The position numbers were made by a program, and so were the translations under genes. 64,000 nt of DNA from Bugula neritina (Eukaryota; Bryozoa; Gymnolaemata; Cheilostomatida; Bugulidae): assembly GCA_964035545.1 (NCBI GenBank), contig OZ037768.1, forward strand, positions 10,097,241-10,161,240. The letters are read 5' to 3'. Positions 43,693 to 56,700 of this stretch are shown here, piece by piece. The first letter of the stretch is position 1. Each line of letters starts with the position of its first letter. The notes below the pieces were generated by a model. The model ran no database searches. It was not told the origin of the DNA and was given only the letters and a program-made list of their open reading frames with translations.

Positions 43693-46600
43693 CAACCAAA
43701 ATCAGCGAAATGCTGTAAAATCCAGTCACTCTGAAACACACTGTTTTGTTATAAAGAGGCATTTTTTTGCACAGTTTGTGATCCAGAATGTACTATGGAC
43801 GTCGGGCAAGTATCATGATGATCAAAATTATCATGTTCATAATTATCATTATATTCCATGATTTTGAATAATTAATCATCATCATCAATGATCATCTTGA
43901 TCATTATCATGCTGAACTTGAAGTTGATATTCATATTGGGTTATTCAATTTCATATTTAAATACATATTCATATTGATCTACTTCTACTTCTAGTTTAAG
44001 TTTTACTTATAGTTATAATCATAATGTTTTAGTTTATGTTTTTTCATTTGTTTTCTTCAACTAGCATTTCTAATTACATTTTTATGCTTTAAAAAACTGT
44101 AGAATTTCAATCTATAATATTAACTGAAACAAATAATATTAATAAATTATATCTAATTGTATGTTAATTTTATGATGCCATTTTTATCGACTTGACAATG
44201 TCAGAGTGTTTAATAGGAACTAGGTTAAAGTTGCAGTAATTGGGCAAGCTCAGATGAATCTACCCAATAGGAGTATTTAATACGCACACTGTTCTATCGC
44301 GAATCGAGTTAAAATGATAGTGTCTAGAATCTCTGTTATAAAAGTGGTCATTTGCGGAGACATTCTTCAGTCATAGCAGGTTTAGTGCAAAGTGAGAGTG
44401 GTACACTAAACGCTCTGTATATCGGTGACAGAGTAATATAGTAAAACTGCTAGTATCAGTTAAACCATGGATATGACTGATAGTATCAATATGAGGACGA
44501 GTCATAGATTTAGATTAAGTTTTACTTTTAGTTTACCTCATGGCTCATGCCCATGGCCCATGGGTCATGGGACCTAGTCACCTACATCAACACGAACATG
44601 GATCATGGCTCAGCCTCAGCCATAATCATATTCAATCTCATAATCATAATGATTTATATGATTAACTTTTAGTTTTACTTACTTGAATTTAAAATAATGG
44701 TAACAATATGATTATTATACCAATATCAATATGATTATGATACAATAATTATGAATATGAATCATTGAATGACTACAACTACAAGTACAAGTATAAGTAT
44801 AAGTATAAGTAAATACTAAATACTAATTCTAATAACTATTACTATAAGTATAAGTAATAACTAATAACTCTAAGTAATAGTTATAGACTTGAAGGAATTC
44901 ATACTCATACTGATAGTCAAACTTAATGTCATAGACATAGTGATAATGGTACTCAGTCTCATAGTCATACTGATACTCATACTGATAGTGATATTGGTAT
45001 ATTAAATTTATTATTTAATGCAATGACAATATGAATATCACTACGGAATTGATTATCAGATCACTATGACTATGAGTAGTATTATGACTAATAATGATGG
45101 TGATACTGGTGTGAGAGGGTGTCTGGTAAAAATGGCACAGTAAAATATATTTATAATTATTGTGATGCTTAATCTTGTGATTGCAATTTTAATTGATTGT
45201 CATGGAACTTATAATAATTGCTGATACTTGAAATGAGAGCTGCAACAATTACAATCAGATTTAGTGCATATAATTATGATGCTCATTTTGATGTGCTTTA
45301 TCAGCTGTACTCAAGTAATGTGATCATACTCATAGTAAGTACTCTTACTGCTTGTGTGGCTTTAGTCAAACATTCTCTGAATAAGCATGAATCTTCTCTA
45401 CTGCATTATAGTAAATTATGTTTACTGTTATTACTATTTGTAGCAAGAGCTAAAACCATAATGTAATTTAATTACAATAATGATTAATGTAGAAAAAGTA
45501 TACGACATTCTTATTTGTTTGCTGCATCAAAAACCATTTCACCTAGTGGTTGTACTAGAAACCAAGTGTATACCCTTCTGTAGGTAATTTACCTGCAAAT
45601 AGCTCTAGCAATAGTAAAAACGAAGTTTTTGGTGCATGCCTAGGACATCATATTTGAGGTGCAAATTATGTAATCTTTTAAGAACATCTGTTTGTAATTT
45701 CAATACAATAATGCTTAAGCTAGAAGTATTGTTATAATTCTGCTAAATGTAATATTTATTGCAATTATTGGGTTATGTTTATACCAATATTTAAACAATA
45801 AGTACATCTAATTGTATATATTATGATACTCATACTCATACTGACTTTCAGTTGTATTCAACTGGTGTAATTCTTATGTTTACCTAAAACTAATAGTTAT
45901 AGTAACACTAAGCCTAATATTTAATGTCAAATCTCATAGGTGGTTATATAAAAACAGATAATGTAGAGTAGCTATAAACTGTTGATATGCTATAGAAATT
46001 CACTTAGAGTCTAGCATCTAACTGCTAACAGGCTTTTCTTTTGACTTGGACACATTTGAAACTTCAATAATAACCAAGATCTATATTTACGAAATTTAAT
46101 AGTAAGATTAATAAAACGAATGGCAAGAACAGTGTACTAACTAGTAGACTGGACAGATGTATATTTTATTTACATATTGGTATTTACAGTTGACAAATAT
46201 CATAATGGTTGTGTTGTGTTGTGTTTCATTTAAACTAACACCAATTTATTTGAAATAGGTATATTTGTCACATTTAGCTGCAACTTTCATTATCTTTGCA
46301 TGTTATTAGTTTTCAGCAGTTTTTAAATAATTTGTGTATGTAAAATATTAAATTGGACAACCCTGATCAATAAACCTACATCAGTTAGTCAAATTGTTAT
46401 TACTAGTTTTTGCCCCACTCATCTAATTTCATTAGCAACAACAATGTCATTAGTAATTTACATTTGAAGAAGCTGAAACTGGGCAGTCATTTAGACATAA
46501 TACTATGAAGTTTTCACTTTATAATGTCAAATACTTAATCTAATTCGTGCTTGTGTAGTTGGTGTTTTGAAGTCTACTGTATTCAATTAAATAAGCCTAT

Positions 46601-46819
46601 GCGTTGTCATAACATGTGTCATGATTGCGAACATCATCATAATTTCGTAATTAGATTACTAGGCCTGACCTTACTAATACTTCACCCAGCATCATTTTAG
46701 CATTGTTTTTATATATTGCTTGCTATGCAATGTGAATGGAACGGTTAGTTGTTAAATAAAATATGAAAGCGTAATAATACATCAGCATGCTTTATTAATT
46801 TATACTGCAACATTTTTAG
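43693..46819. other. low-complexity intergenic tract
   Basis: Long strings of tcatactgatactcatactgatag, caagtataagtataagtataag and tcatcatcatca-like repeats dominate 43810-45080. At 45115 one MITE end (gtgtctggtaaaaatggcac) is present without a partner. The ORF at 45218-45466 has no recognised similarity. A non-coding or first coding exon of LARP6 may lie near the right end. Confidence 0.5.
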
Positions 46820-46886
46820 GCACTTGGATACACCTGGCTTATCTGGCAGACCAAAAGACTATTTAGTGTGCTTTGAATCAGAAGGC

Positions 46887-49697
46887 ATGGAGCCATCTTC
46901 ATCAGCACCTTCTGCACAAAACAATGAGATCCGTGTGGTCGTCACTAATACAGTTGATGGCACATCCTCCCAATCCTCTAGTCCGGAAGAGGATGCACTT
47001 GGCACAAAGGTGGCATCGCCTTTAAAAACGCTTCGAGTTGAGCAGCTGAAAGAGGAAGTCTGCTCTTCACCCGGTTCCTCTGCTTATAATAGTGAAGATT
47101 CAGAGTTCTCCGATACAGATATCATAAACAGACTTGGGGAGTTTGTTCCTCCCGACGATGAACTTGCTTTAAATATTGCCCACCAGGTAATTTGCTATGC
47201 ATCTTGTGCAAGTAGCATTAGCATTGAACTGAAACATGTTCTAGAAAGTTTATAGTAACTACTGTATTCAACTAACTCACTCAAATGCAGCTGTTACCCA
47301 TTTTATTAGTACTTACTACTTACTCTATCTGTAAGGTGACATTTATCATACACAGTTAGAATATAGTCTGTTGCTCATGGTTTGACAATGGTATTGCTCA
47401 GTTATAACTGTTGTCTCCTGCTGATAAACGTGCATCGTTTGCAGTTAAGTGATTCGAAGCTGTCAAACAAGTCACCTTCGTGTCAATAATGTTGTCATGT
47501 ATGCATGTAAATATCCATAGTGTTGAGTAAGGCTCATTATTTTGCAAAGTTTCACTTGCAAAATAATTGATCATCAGCATGCGTGCCAATGCAACTGCAA
47601 ATTTAGTAGTGAATCATGACGACTTGAGGTATTTGAATCACACATGTGTAATAGGGAAGGGGCTTGTTTTTAATATTCTTTAATAACAGAATCAGGAAAT
47701 TCATAGTGGACTAGATGTTTACACTTGACTTGTTATTTATGAAGTAATGCCATCTTGTTTATGCGCTGCTGTTTTCAATTTGATATTGATGTCACATACC
47801 GGCTAGCAAACATATTTGTTTACGCAATTGAGGGGGACATTAGGTATTATTGAATCCTTATCTGCTCTAACCTACTAACTGCATGCTCCTGTAAGTGGCC
47901 CCTCGATTGAGAGTTGACTGGCAGCTCTAATGCAATTGAAAATTTATTCAATATAAATAGCAAATGCTGCTCGTGAGGTTTTATGGCCCTGTGCTTTGAG
48001 CGAAGTTACCTACATCTTTTTCACTAGGCTTGAGAAGTGTTGATAATTGATGGCCTGTTATCTGTGTCATCACGCTTGACTGGTAAATAATATGCAGTGC
48101 TCATAATGCACACCTAACAATAGCATGTGCAGACTTTCACACGGGCTGCTGTGAGGATGTGTACACGTGTAAATGTGGAACTTTTCTGGTTCACTTCCTT
48201 ATGCTGAGCTGGCAACACCAGTATTATCATTTGTAACATTTAAATATGGCATTGTGTTACTAACAATGTCAAACATAAGGATTAGTAAACCAGTAGCACA
48301 GGGAGATAATACTTGCATCATAAAAATAGCATAACAACCTAACCAAGAGGTAGGTGCAGTAATGAAGAAATTGAAAAAAGCCTGTGTTCTAGATTAGAAG
48401 TGTAGCAAAAGAGGTTATGTTCTTGCCCCAAACCAAAATCTATAAAAAATTTAAAGAACTTAGGCTATTTCAATTTCCCCCCCCCCTCTACTGCACCTAA
48501 ATGTTTACTAATTTGTTTATCACCAGCAATGTCAATTTATTTTTGTTTTAGATGGATTTTTACTTTTCCGATGCCAACATTCTAAAAGATTCATTTCTTC
48601 TCAAACATGTCAGGAGAAATAAGGAAGGTTATGTTAATCTCAAATTAATAACCAGCTTTAAGAAGATGAAAGCTTTAACCAAAGACTATAGGGTGGTAGC
48701 ATACAGTCTAAGGAAATACTCTAAAGTTTTGTTGGTAAACGAGGCTGGCAACAAGGCCAGGAGACACGATCCATTACCAGATTATGATGAGACTAAGTCT
48801 TCTCGAACTGTCATTGCTTTCAACCTCCCTGAAGAGCAAAAACTCACTACAGAAACCATTTCATCCCTGTTCAAGCATTGTGGTGATATTGCAATGGTGC
48901 AAATTATTAAGCCAGGCAAATCAATATCTAGTGACATTAAAAAGCATGTAAGCAAGCACATTGAAGATGGGGAAACTGTGTGTGCTGTTATTGAATTTGA
49001 GAAACATGAAAATGCTGTCAAAGCCCTGAGTCTGTCCGCTGACCCCAGCAAATCTCCAGACAAGACATTGAAGGTTGTCATGTTGAATGCGCCTGCAGCT
49101 AAGGTCAAGGCTGGAGACGATTCGGAGAGCGATTCTGAGTTCCAGCAGAAAAGACGAAACAAAAAGAAAACAGTGCGCAGTGCCGAAAGGGACAGAGAAG
49201 GGTTTAGCAGTGGGTCAGAAGGTGACTTCCTAATGCCTCGACCTCGGAATACCTCATTTGGATCTGAAAACGGGAAAGTGTCTCGAACAACACTCAGTCC
49301 TACTCATGCTGAAAGGTCTTGGAATTCACCCAATGGCAACGGTAATTCTAACCAACGAAGGCGGAGTGTGCCCCTACCACAATCTCCACTAGCAGACCCT
49401 TCTAAGAATTCACCAAAAGCTTCTCCAAAGCCTTCTCCTAAAACTAGCCCTAGAGCTTCACCAGAAATGAGGCGTCGTGCCAACTCTGGGGGTATGGCTG
49501 CCGCATCCGATCTTAGTAACAGTCCTTGGGTACAGCGCCGTATGCAGGCAAGTCGAGAGATGAGTCCACTAGCTAAAGCTGGAAGTCGTAAAGCTGAAGC
49601 TGTTATACGGGCACCCAGAGGCCCTGAATCTGACAAAGGAAAAGGTTTTTATGGTGGTCATGGGAGGGGAAAGCCTCTCCAGACTGTAACATGCTAA
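46887..49697 (+). CDS. LARP6: LARP6, La-related protein 6, 481 aa
   Basis: RNA-binding protein that recognises a 5' stem-loop in collagen mRNAs in vertebrates. Two coding exons: 46887-47186 and 48552-49697. The La motif spans the junction: DDELALNIAHQ joins MDFYFSDANILKDSFLLKHVRRNKEGYVNLKLITSFKKMK, placing the intron inside the motif. An RRM-like domain follows (TVIAFNLPEEQ, GDIAMVQIIKPG, VCAVIEFEKHENAVKAL). The C-terminal third is Ser/Pro-rich with the repeats SPKASPKPSPKTSPRASP. It ends in the LARP6 SUZ-C-like module (NSPWVQRRMQASREMSPL ... RAPRGPESDKGKGF). The frame stays open from the splice acceptor at 46818-46819, so the exon starts upstream of the ATG. I use the first ATG (46887), but a short upstream coding exon is possible. 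Length is close to human LARP6. Confidence 0.9.
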
Positions 49698-52600
49698 TTA
49701 TTATAAATAGGATATATAGATCATGCAATTTCTGCAGTATCAATTCACCATTATATCCACATTTTTGTATAGACTAGATAGAAATGGATACAGTCTATTT
49801 TCCATTTACGTTAATGTCTCCACAGCTGATGTGCAATTGTTGAGTGGTATACTTTGGCAATAGAAATGAGTTTCATCCACTGCCAGGATCTTTTTCAGGG
49901 AAACTTTATATTTGTTTTCATATATTTTGTATTTTAGTATCAAACAAATAATTCATAGCAGATGCTGATATTGAACACTTTTTTATCTAGCAACTATTTA
50001 TCGATTTATTGGTTTGTCCTGTAACTGAATACAAAGAAATGTCCATCCCAACATGCATTTCAATTGTATTTACCTTTATTGCCCCAAAGAGTATTGTTAT
50101 CACAGTTAGTAACAAAACTATTTTTACAGCTTTTGCACCTTGAAAAGTTATGCTAATAAACTAGTAAATGATTGTATCTGTTAATATTTGGATTCAGCAA
50201 ATGTGGTCAACAGAAGCTTGAATTAACATTTTGTGTAGTTATTTCCTGGTTATAAGTGCTTGCACCGTTGAGCATGACTGTTTCTAAAATATTTCTATTA
50301 TACAAATAAATTATCAAATAAAGCTTGCATCCCATGAGGAGGTAACTTTTAAGCAAGTCCAATTGACATGAAACCACAACTTTATCATGAAAAGCAGCTA
50401 GAAAATGAGTTTAGATTTTTCTTATTACTAAATGCAAGAGTATAAAGCCTAGGCCTTACAAAGCGAACTTGCCACTCTTTTGATGATTGAAAGATTAATT
50501 TTATTTTATCAATTGCAATTTCAGAAACAAAGAAAACTTGTCAACCACTCTAAAACTAAAATGATCAAGTCTGGTCATACTAATAAAGTATAAGTAGATA
50601 ATATATTGTCATTTATTGTAATCTGGGAACAGGGTGTATCAGTTGTTGTGGCTGCTGGCACATATTCACTATCTTGTCAGTAGTGCTAAGGCTATCTCCA
50701 GATAGTCTTAGGACCTTTGGATAAAAAGAGATTAATTGCAAAATAAATCAATATCTCCAGAGATGCACCAGTTATAATATACACCTATGTTGACGGAAGT
50801 GATGCAGGCATTAAACCATCAAAAGTAGATGAATGAATTATAATTTTGCAACCAAAACATATATAATAGTATAAAATAAGCTTTGTATGTAACTCAATTA
50901 CTTTGAAGTATAGCAAGTGTTTACGAAAATTGTAAGGTAGGCAACACAAGATTGACTATTGCAAGCAAATTTTCATATGCACACCAATTCATAGTTTGTA
51001 TTTTGCAATGTAACTTAAATCAAGTTTGGTTATGCAAAATACTTTAACCAAAGCTCTTTTCAACTTGTTCTTGATTATTTTTGAGTGTGTGGTATAGTCA
51101 GTAATTTAACCGATTGTATTGTTTTTGAGAAGTAGGATAGAAGTTTTCTTGGAAGCAGAGGAAGTATACATGTTCTGCTAAGTGATCTATGAATGGTACA
51201 TGTATACAATATACTTACTGCAAAGTAGTAATAGCAGCCTTGGTTATATGCATAATACTTGTCTGCAAGAGAATTTGGCTAAATCTATTTATAAATAACC
51301 CAGAAAAGGAAGAAAATAAGCCAGAAATAAAATTTTACAACTATCATGCTTTTATTTAGCGGTGTTTCATATTTTCCGACATAAAGGAAACTGGATTTTT
51401 TTGTAAAACTTGTTCAAAAAAATGTTTAAGTTTTAAGCTAGTGCTTGTTAAAAATAATAACAATATATATAATTGGTACCATGAAAACTGTCGTTGGAAA
51501 TATTTTAAATTTTGTTTTTGGTTTGATTTGAGCAGAGCTTGTCAAGTGAAACAGAAATTTTTTGTATAGTTTTGCAACATTAACATTATGCTGATAACTC
51601 CACGCCCAAAAGCAATTAATCTGCATGAGATTAAACTGATTAACGATGAAAACTAACGCAAGTTTTAAGCTCATCTTATGAGATTTTAAAAGATATTTAT
51701 AGTCTAAGCTCCATTAGGTGGATATTAATGTCTGATATTTTTGTAAATCCAAATTAATTAATACCTTATACTATATTGCATTTTGATTTGTTTGTTTTAG
51801 TTTGAGATAATATGATCAAATTATTGTTGAAAAAATGCATTGCATGAAGCCGAAAATAAAATGTTTACCTTCTTTGTCAACTACATAATTCTTGGTGCAA
51901 GAACTTTGCCAATGTCAAATAAGTAATGCTAAATAGTGCTTGGCAACAAAATTTATGTCGTAGTATAATTCAAAAGTTGCAAAATATTTTATTCGTACAG
52001 TGGCACATTGGTAGAGAATTACATTGCTTCTAAATATTAGGTCATATTTGTATAGACATATTATAACATTTTATGATCAGCAACAGCGTAGAAAAAATCA
52101 CAAATATTAAACGGTTTAGTTTAAATACATACAATTTTTCATGACTGATTTCTAAAGTTAAGAGTTCACAAATTACTCAACATAAATTTTCAAAGTTGTT
52201 TTTTTTACCACAAGCACTAAAGTTGTTTAAGAGCTTTTGTTTTAGCCAACTCATTACTTAGCATTTAAATGAGATTGTAAAACATGGAATATGTGTTATA
52301 TTAGAAAAACATAAAGGCATTTTTGCTTTAGGAGCAAAAATTAAGTCATGCCCAATAGGAGAAATGGCAGGGTTCAAAGATCACGTTACTGGTTTTAGGC
52401 TTATATAACTTAAATAAAATTGTTAGAAAGTTAGTTATAATAACTGTAGAGCCTAGTTATAATGAATGATCATTTGCAAATAGCATATAATAATTATTAT
52501 GACCATTGTTATACGCTATACAGTACATGGGACAGTACAGGACATGGCAGGATGCACCTAGAGTTATCTCCACAAGTTTGTTGCTACATCACGTGTTGGT

Positions 52601-52802
52601 CATGTGGGAGGCGTCAATTGTAACTTTCACTTTGCTTTTTTTTAAATTTTCATATCGACATTCATATTCATATTGATATTGTAATTGCAGAATGAGAATA
52701 TCTAAAATTTAACAATTTATCTTTATACTACTATACATATAATACTGATGGTGGTTAATATTTTGCTCAGGACTTGATTAACCTCCTAGAGTGAATTTCT
52801 TT

Positions 52803-52945
52803 TAATAAAGTATAAGTATTACTATTACTATTAGTAATACTAATACTAATAGTAATAGTAATAGTATTACTATTACTATTAGTATTACTATTAGTATTAG
52901 TATTGCTATTACTATTAGTATAACTATAAGTATAACAATTATCTT
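52803..52945. repeat. TACTAT/TAGTAT microsatellite
   Basis: About 140 bp of alternating tattactattagtattac hexamer-like units, partly self-complementary. The minus-strand ORF here (Thr-Asn-Ser repeats) is a translation of the repeat. Confidence 0.9.
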
Positions 52946-53040
52946 TATGTCTTATGATGCAGATATTCATATTGATAATCATAATGATAATAAACACAGA
53001 ATGAGATATATATTTAGAAGCTGCCAAACTTTTGTTTCAT

Positions 53041-53190
53041 AAAATTTATACTTATAGTTAGACTAATAGTAATAGTAATAGTAAAACTAATATTAGTAGC
53101 TGTCTAATACTAATAGTATTGGTAATACTTATACTTATATTAACAGTAATACTACATCTTAAACTAATACTTATACTATTATTATAATAG
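53041..53190. repeat. second TAATAGTAA microsatellite tract
   Basis: Similar aatagtaatagtaataatacttat units, less regular than the tract at 52803. The SINE at 53212 inserted at its right end. Confidence 0.75.
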
Positions 53191-53211
53191 TATAGTAGAG
53201 ATCAGAGATTA

Positions 53212-53408
53212 GGGAGCAGCCGTGATCTAGGGGTTAGAGCCGTTTGCCTAGTAAACACGAAGGTCATTGGTGATGTTAGGAAGAGCATCCAGTCATATCA
53301 TAATTGCTCCTGTGCCTCATTTAAGTAAGTCCTTAGCCCGCTTTAACAAAAACCCTTTCTATCAGGGGTTTCTCACAGGGATAGTGACTATAAACTTGCG
53401 TGAGTTAT
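53212..53408 (+). mobile_element. tRNA-derived SINE, copy with 16-bp target-site duplication
   Basis: Same family as 5841-6036: gcagccgtgatctaggggtt head, gcctagtaaacacgaagg, gaagagcatccagtcata and the tail gactataaacttgcgtgagt. It is bracketed by exact 16-bp repeats tagagatcagagatta (53196-53211 and 53409-53424), which fixes both ends and points to LINE-type endonuclease integration. The B box segment (cacgggttcgatc) is missing, so this copy could not drive Pol III normally. It keeps a middle block (taagtccttagcccgc) that the 5841 copy lacks. Confidence 0.93.
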
Positions 53409-53795
53409 TAGAGATCAGAGATTACTATTAATGTTACTATTAGTATTACTTTAACTAAATGTTTATTATTATAGTTACAGTTAGTTACAGTTATTGCTCT
53501 TAGATTTTGTTTTATATTAGATATTTATAACTCATCAGTAAAAATCATAATATTATTTTCGACGACGAGTGATGGCTTATGACTATTAGCCTACTATGTG
53601 ATATGAGTTATGTTTTACTTGAATCAGTGTAGCTGAATCCCACATACTCATAGTTACTATTCTGGACTTACATACTTATGTTTGTTTAAGTTATTTTTTG
53701 TATTTGCTATTGCAGGATAGATCATAAAATATTTTTTCTTCCTTGGTTTTATAAAATTAAATTTATTTTGTATTAGATACAAACTAAGTGATCTA

Positions 53796-56700
53796 ATGGA
53801 TTCATCTACTCCTGAAACGCCTCAAGTTTTTGACCTGCAAACAACTTCTAATCCAAGGTAAATGTATATACAAGGTAATAATAAATATTTATTTTCTTTT
53901 CATTGATTTACCCTTAATCAATTGGTTTGGGGAGTGATTAGCATTAGTTACTAGTTTACAAGTAAGAAGCTGTCAAATTGTTAATTTTGAACTGTGAATT
54001 GTAATACATTTTAGCAATGTAGGTAGGGCTGTTAGACATATATTATGAGTGGGATTGCCATGTCAAAAACTATCACAAAATTCTATGTATTGAGCGGCTT
54101 ACAACTACTATGCAACTTAAACCAGTTGCACAATAATGATTTGTTTTAAAGACTCAAGAAATTTTTTCCCAAAAATTGTGTGCGAGATAGATTTTTATTA
54201 TTGTGTTGAAATAAAAAAATTTGTAAGGAACAAAGGCAATTTATCTAAGAGTTATTCAATCGGTAATTGTTACTTTTAGAATATCATCTCTCATAGCTCA
54301 GTTTTCTCATCAATATGGAGGACAGCCTTCATATGTATCAAGAGCTCCTGGCCGGGTAAATCTTATAGGTAAGCTGTCTCCTTTTATTCTACTCAAATTA
54401 AATTTGAATTTTAAAAGTTAATGAATTTTCCCTTACCAGTTTCGGCTTCTTTGGAGCCCACTAAAGCAAGTGCAAATATTAGAAATAGGTAAGTTGTTAA
54501 TTATCTTATAAGATTGTTAATCATGTTAATCTGCTAAGTTTAGGGAAAGCCATTAGTCATTGTCACATTTGACTCACTAGTATTTGTTTAGCCTTAGAAC
54601 ACCTAGTACATTAAAGTATTTTGAATTTAGTTAGCAATAAATTGATGCTAGATTTTGACTATTTTTGTATTTCAAGCTATTCTAAAATATTCTTAGTTAC
54701 TCTACATTTAAACTGTTGAAAGATGTGTTGAAAAAAAACTATATTAATACTAAGAGTGCGTTTTAGGTGAGCACATAGATTACATGGGTTATGGAGTACT
54801 ACCAATGGCAATTGAGCAAGATGTCATGATAGCTGCCAGAAGAAATGACTCATTGATTATAAAAATTGCCAATGTCGATCAAAAATACAAGTTAGTGTCT
54901 TGCAATAGGTTCAATTATGATAATTTGATATTGAAAAAAAAATTATTTTAATAATTTGTTGAGAGTTAGCTTCTATTAGTGCAAAAGAACTTGGACTGGT
55001 TTTGAAGGGCTTGTCCAACAAGTCTCCAATTGTTACTAAGGTTTATTTTAGTTTCCTAATTTTTAAATTGTGCACTAACCTATTTTTTTAAATGTTTATA
55101 AACTGTAAAAAAAATCACTTTTTAAATATGGTAAAAGCTGTCTTCTGGTCTAGGAAAAATTTACACCTAATTTAGAATGAAAAATATTTTCTGATGACTA
55201 ATATAAATTTTGTAGATGAAATAAGCGGAATGAAAAAATTATTTTAGGCCTATGCTACTTAAACAGCTATAAATTGTTTATCTTTGGAACAACTTTTGAA
55301 ATAATGTAGTTTCATGGAGGTCATTGTAGTTATTGATTGCCAATTAAGTAGCATATTTTTGTGAAAAAACTGCTTTAATAAAGTGCTATGGTTTTTTGTG
55401 TTCTAACTTCACACATTTTTCTTTATCAAAACATTAAAAAGACAGCGAATGGAGTCTTCACATGATACTTTCTTGCATTTGAGTATTTGGAGGAGTACTA
55501 ATTTAAATTGTAGTGATTGCAAAATTAATTTTGGAAATTTTGAATATGCATAATACAAATTTTTGATTGCATTTAAAAGACATGTTTGACACTTCTAGGC
55601 CATACGAATGCTCAGCAAATGTGGACAGTAGTTTCATAGATTCGTCTGCTCCTCAATGGTACCACTACTTCCTTTGTGGTTATCTTGGCATTTTGGAAGT
55701 TCTCCAACAAAGAGGTGGGCTGGAAACTGCTAATTTTGGAATGGATATAATGGTTTGTGGAAGAGTACCTCCTAGTGCTGGCCTATCTAGTTCAAGTGCT
55801 TTGGTTTGCTCTTCTGCCCTTATAACTTATCAACTCCTTTCACAGATTTCTTTAACAAAGGTCAGTATTGTTTGTGTTTTAATTTTGTATAGCAATATTT
55901 GCTATAAATTGACTAACTGAAGAGTTAGTATCTAATAAAACTAATCACATGTAGGCAGAGATGGCGCAAATCTGCTGTGATTGTGAAAGATATATCGGAA
56001 CTCAAGGTGGAGGAATGGATCAGGCTATATCATTCTTGGCTGAAAAGGGTTATGTGAGTATAATTTATAAATGTTTCCTAGAAGATTCTGTACCGATCCT
56101 CTCTATTACTGAGTGTTGCTAAGTATTATTATTATACCTTAGGTTGAAAATGTTTTGAGCATATATTTTAATAAATATAACATAATTTTTATATTTTAGT
56201 TTATGATATTTTGCTGAAACTAATGAATATAATTAAAATCAAGAAAATATTTTACATTTTATGTTTTGGCCCAGTAAGAAACTAGATTGTACTCAAGGCT
56301 ATTATGAAACAGTTGCTCTTGGTCTCTACAACACTTTCAGCACTGGATAAGTACCAGTGAGATGTACAAGGTTACTTTTGTTTACTATCAAGTCTTGTTT
56401 CAGGCTAAGGGAATAGATTTTGATCCAATCAGAGCTTGCGATGTTATTTTGCCAAAGGGCTACGAATTTGTCATCAGTCACTGTTTGGCCGAGATAAATA
56501 AAGCTGCCACTTCAGATTTTAACCAGAGAGTTGTAGAATGCAGGTTGGCTTGTCAGGTAATTTTTATAATGATTTTGCTTAATCAGTATGCCTAGTCATT
56601 GCATGAAATCTCTGTGTTAAATTTGGATGCTGCGATACAAGTTAATGGGAGACAAATATTAAATTGTAGTTCAAGCTGTTTTTGTAATATTTGCAAAATA

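Larger units (their letters stand above)
49698..53211. other. LARP6 3' UTR and repeat-rich gap
   Basis: Probable LARP6 3' UTR with AATAAA at about 50154 and 50317. The rest is AT-rich DNA without recognisable genes. Microsatellite tracts begin at 52800. Confidence 0.5.

Noticed and set aside
43810-45080. Dense short inverted and tandem strings (atcatgat, actcatactgatag) as a possible replication origin or centromere-like element
   Set aside because: Irregular decayed microsatellite with no consistent monomer. Nothing specific supports an origin.
45218-45466. 82-codon ORF with hydrophobic stretches
   Set aside because: It has an AT-rich composition like the flanks and no recognised family, splice context or homologous copy in the window.
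49304-49636. 110-codon ORF antisense to LARP6
   Set aside because: It arises from the Ser/Pro-rich repeats of LARP6 read backwards; no splice or start context supports it.
52767-53027. 86-codon minus-strand ORF rich in Thr, Asn and Ser
   Set aside because: It translates a TACTAT/TAGTAT microsatellite.
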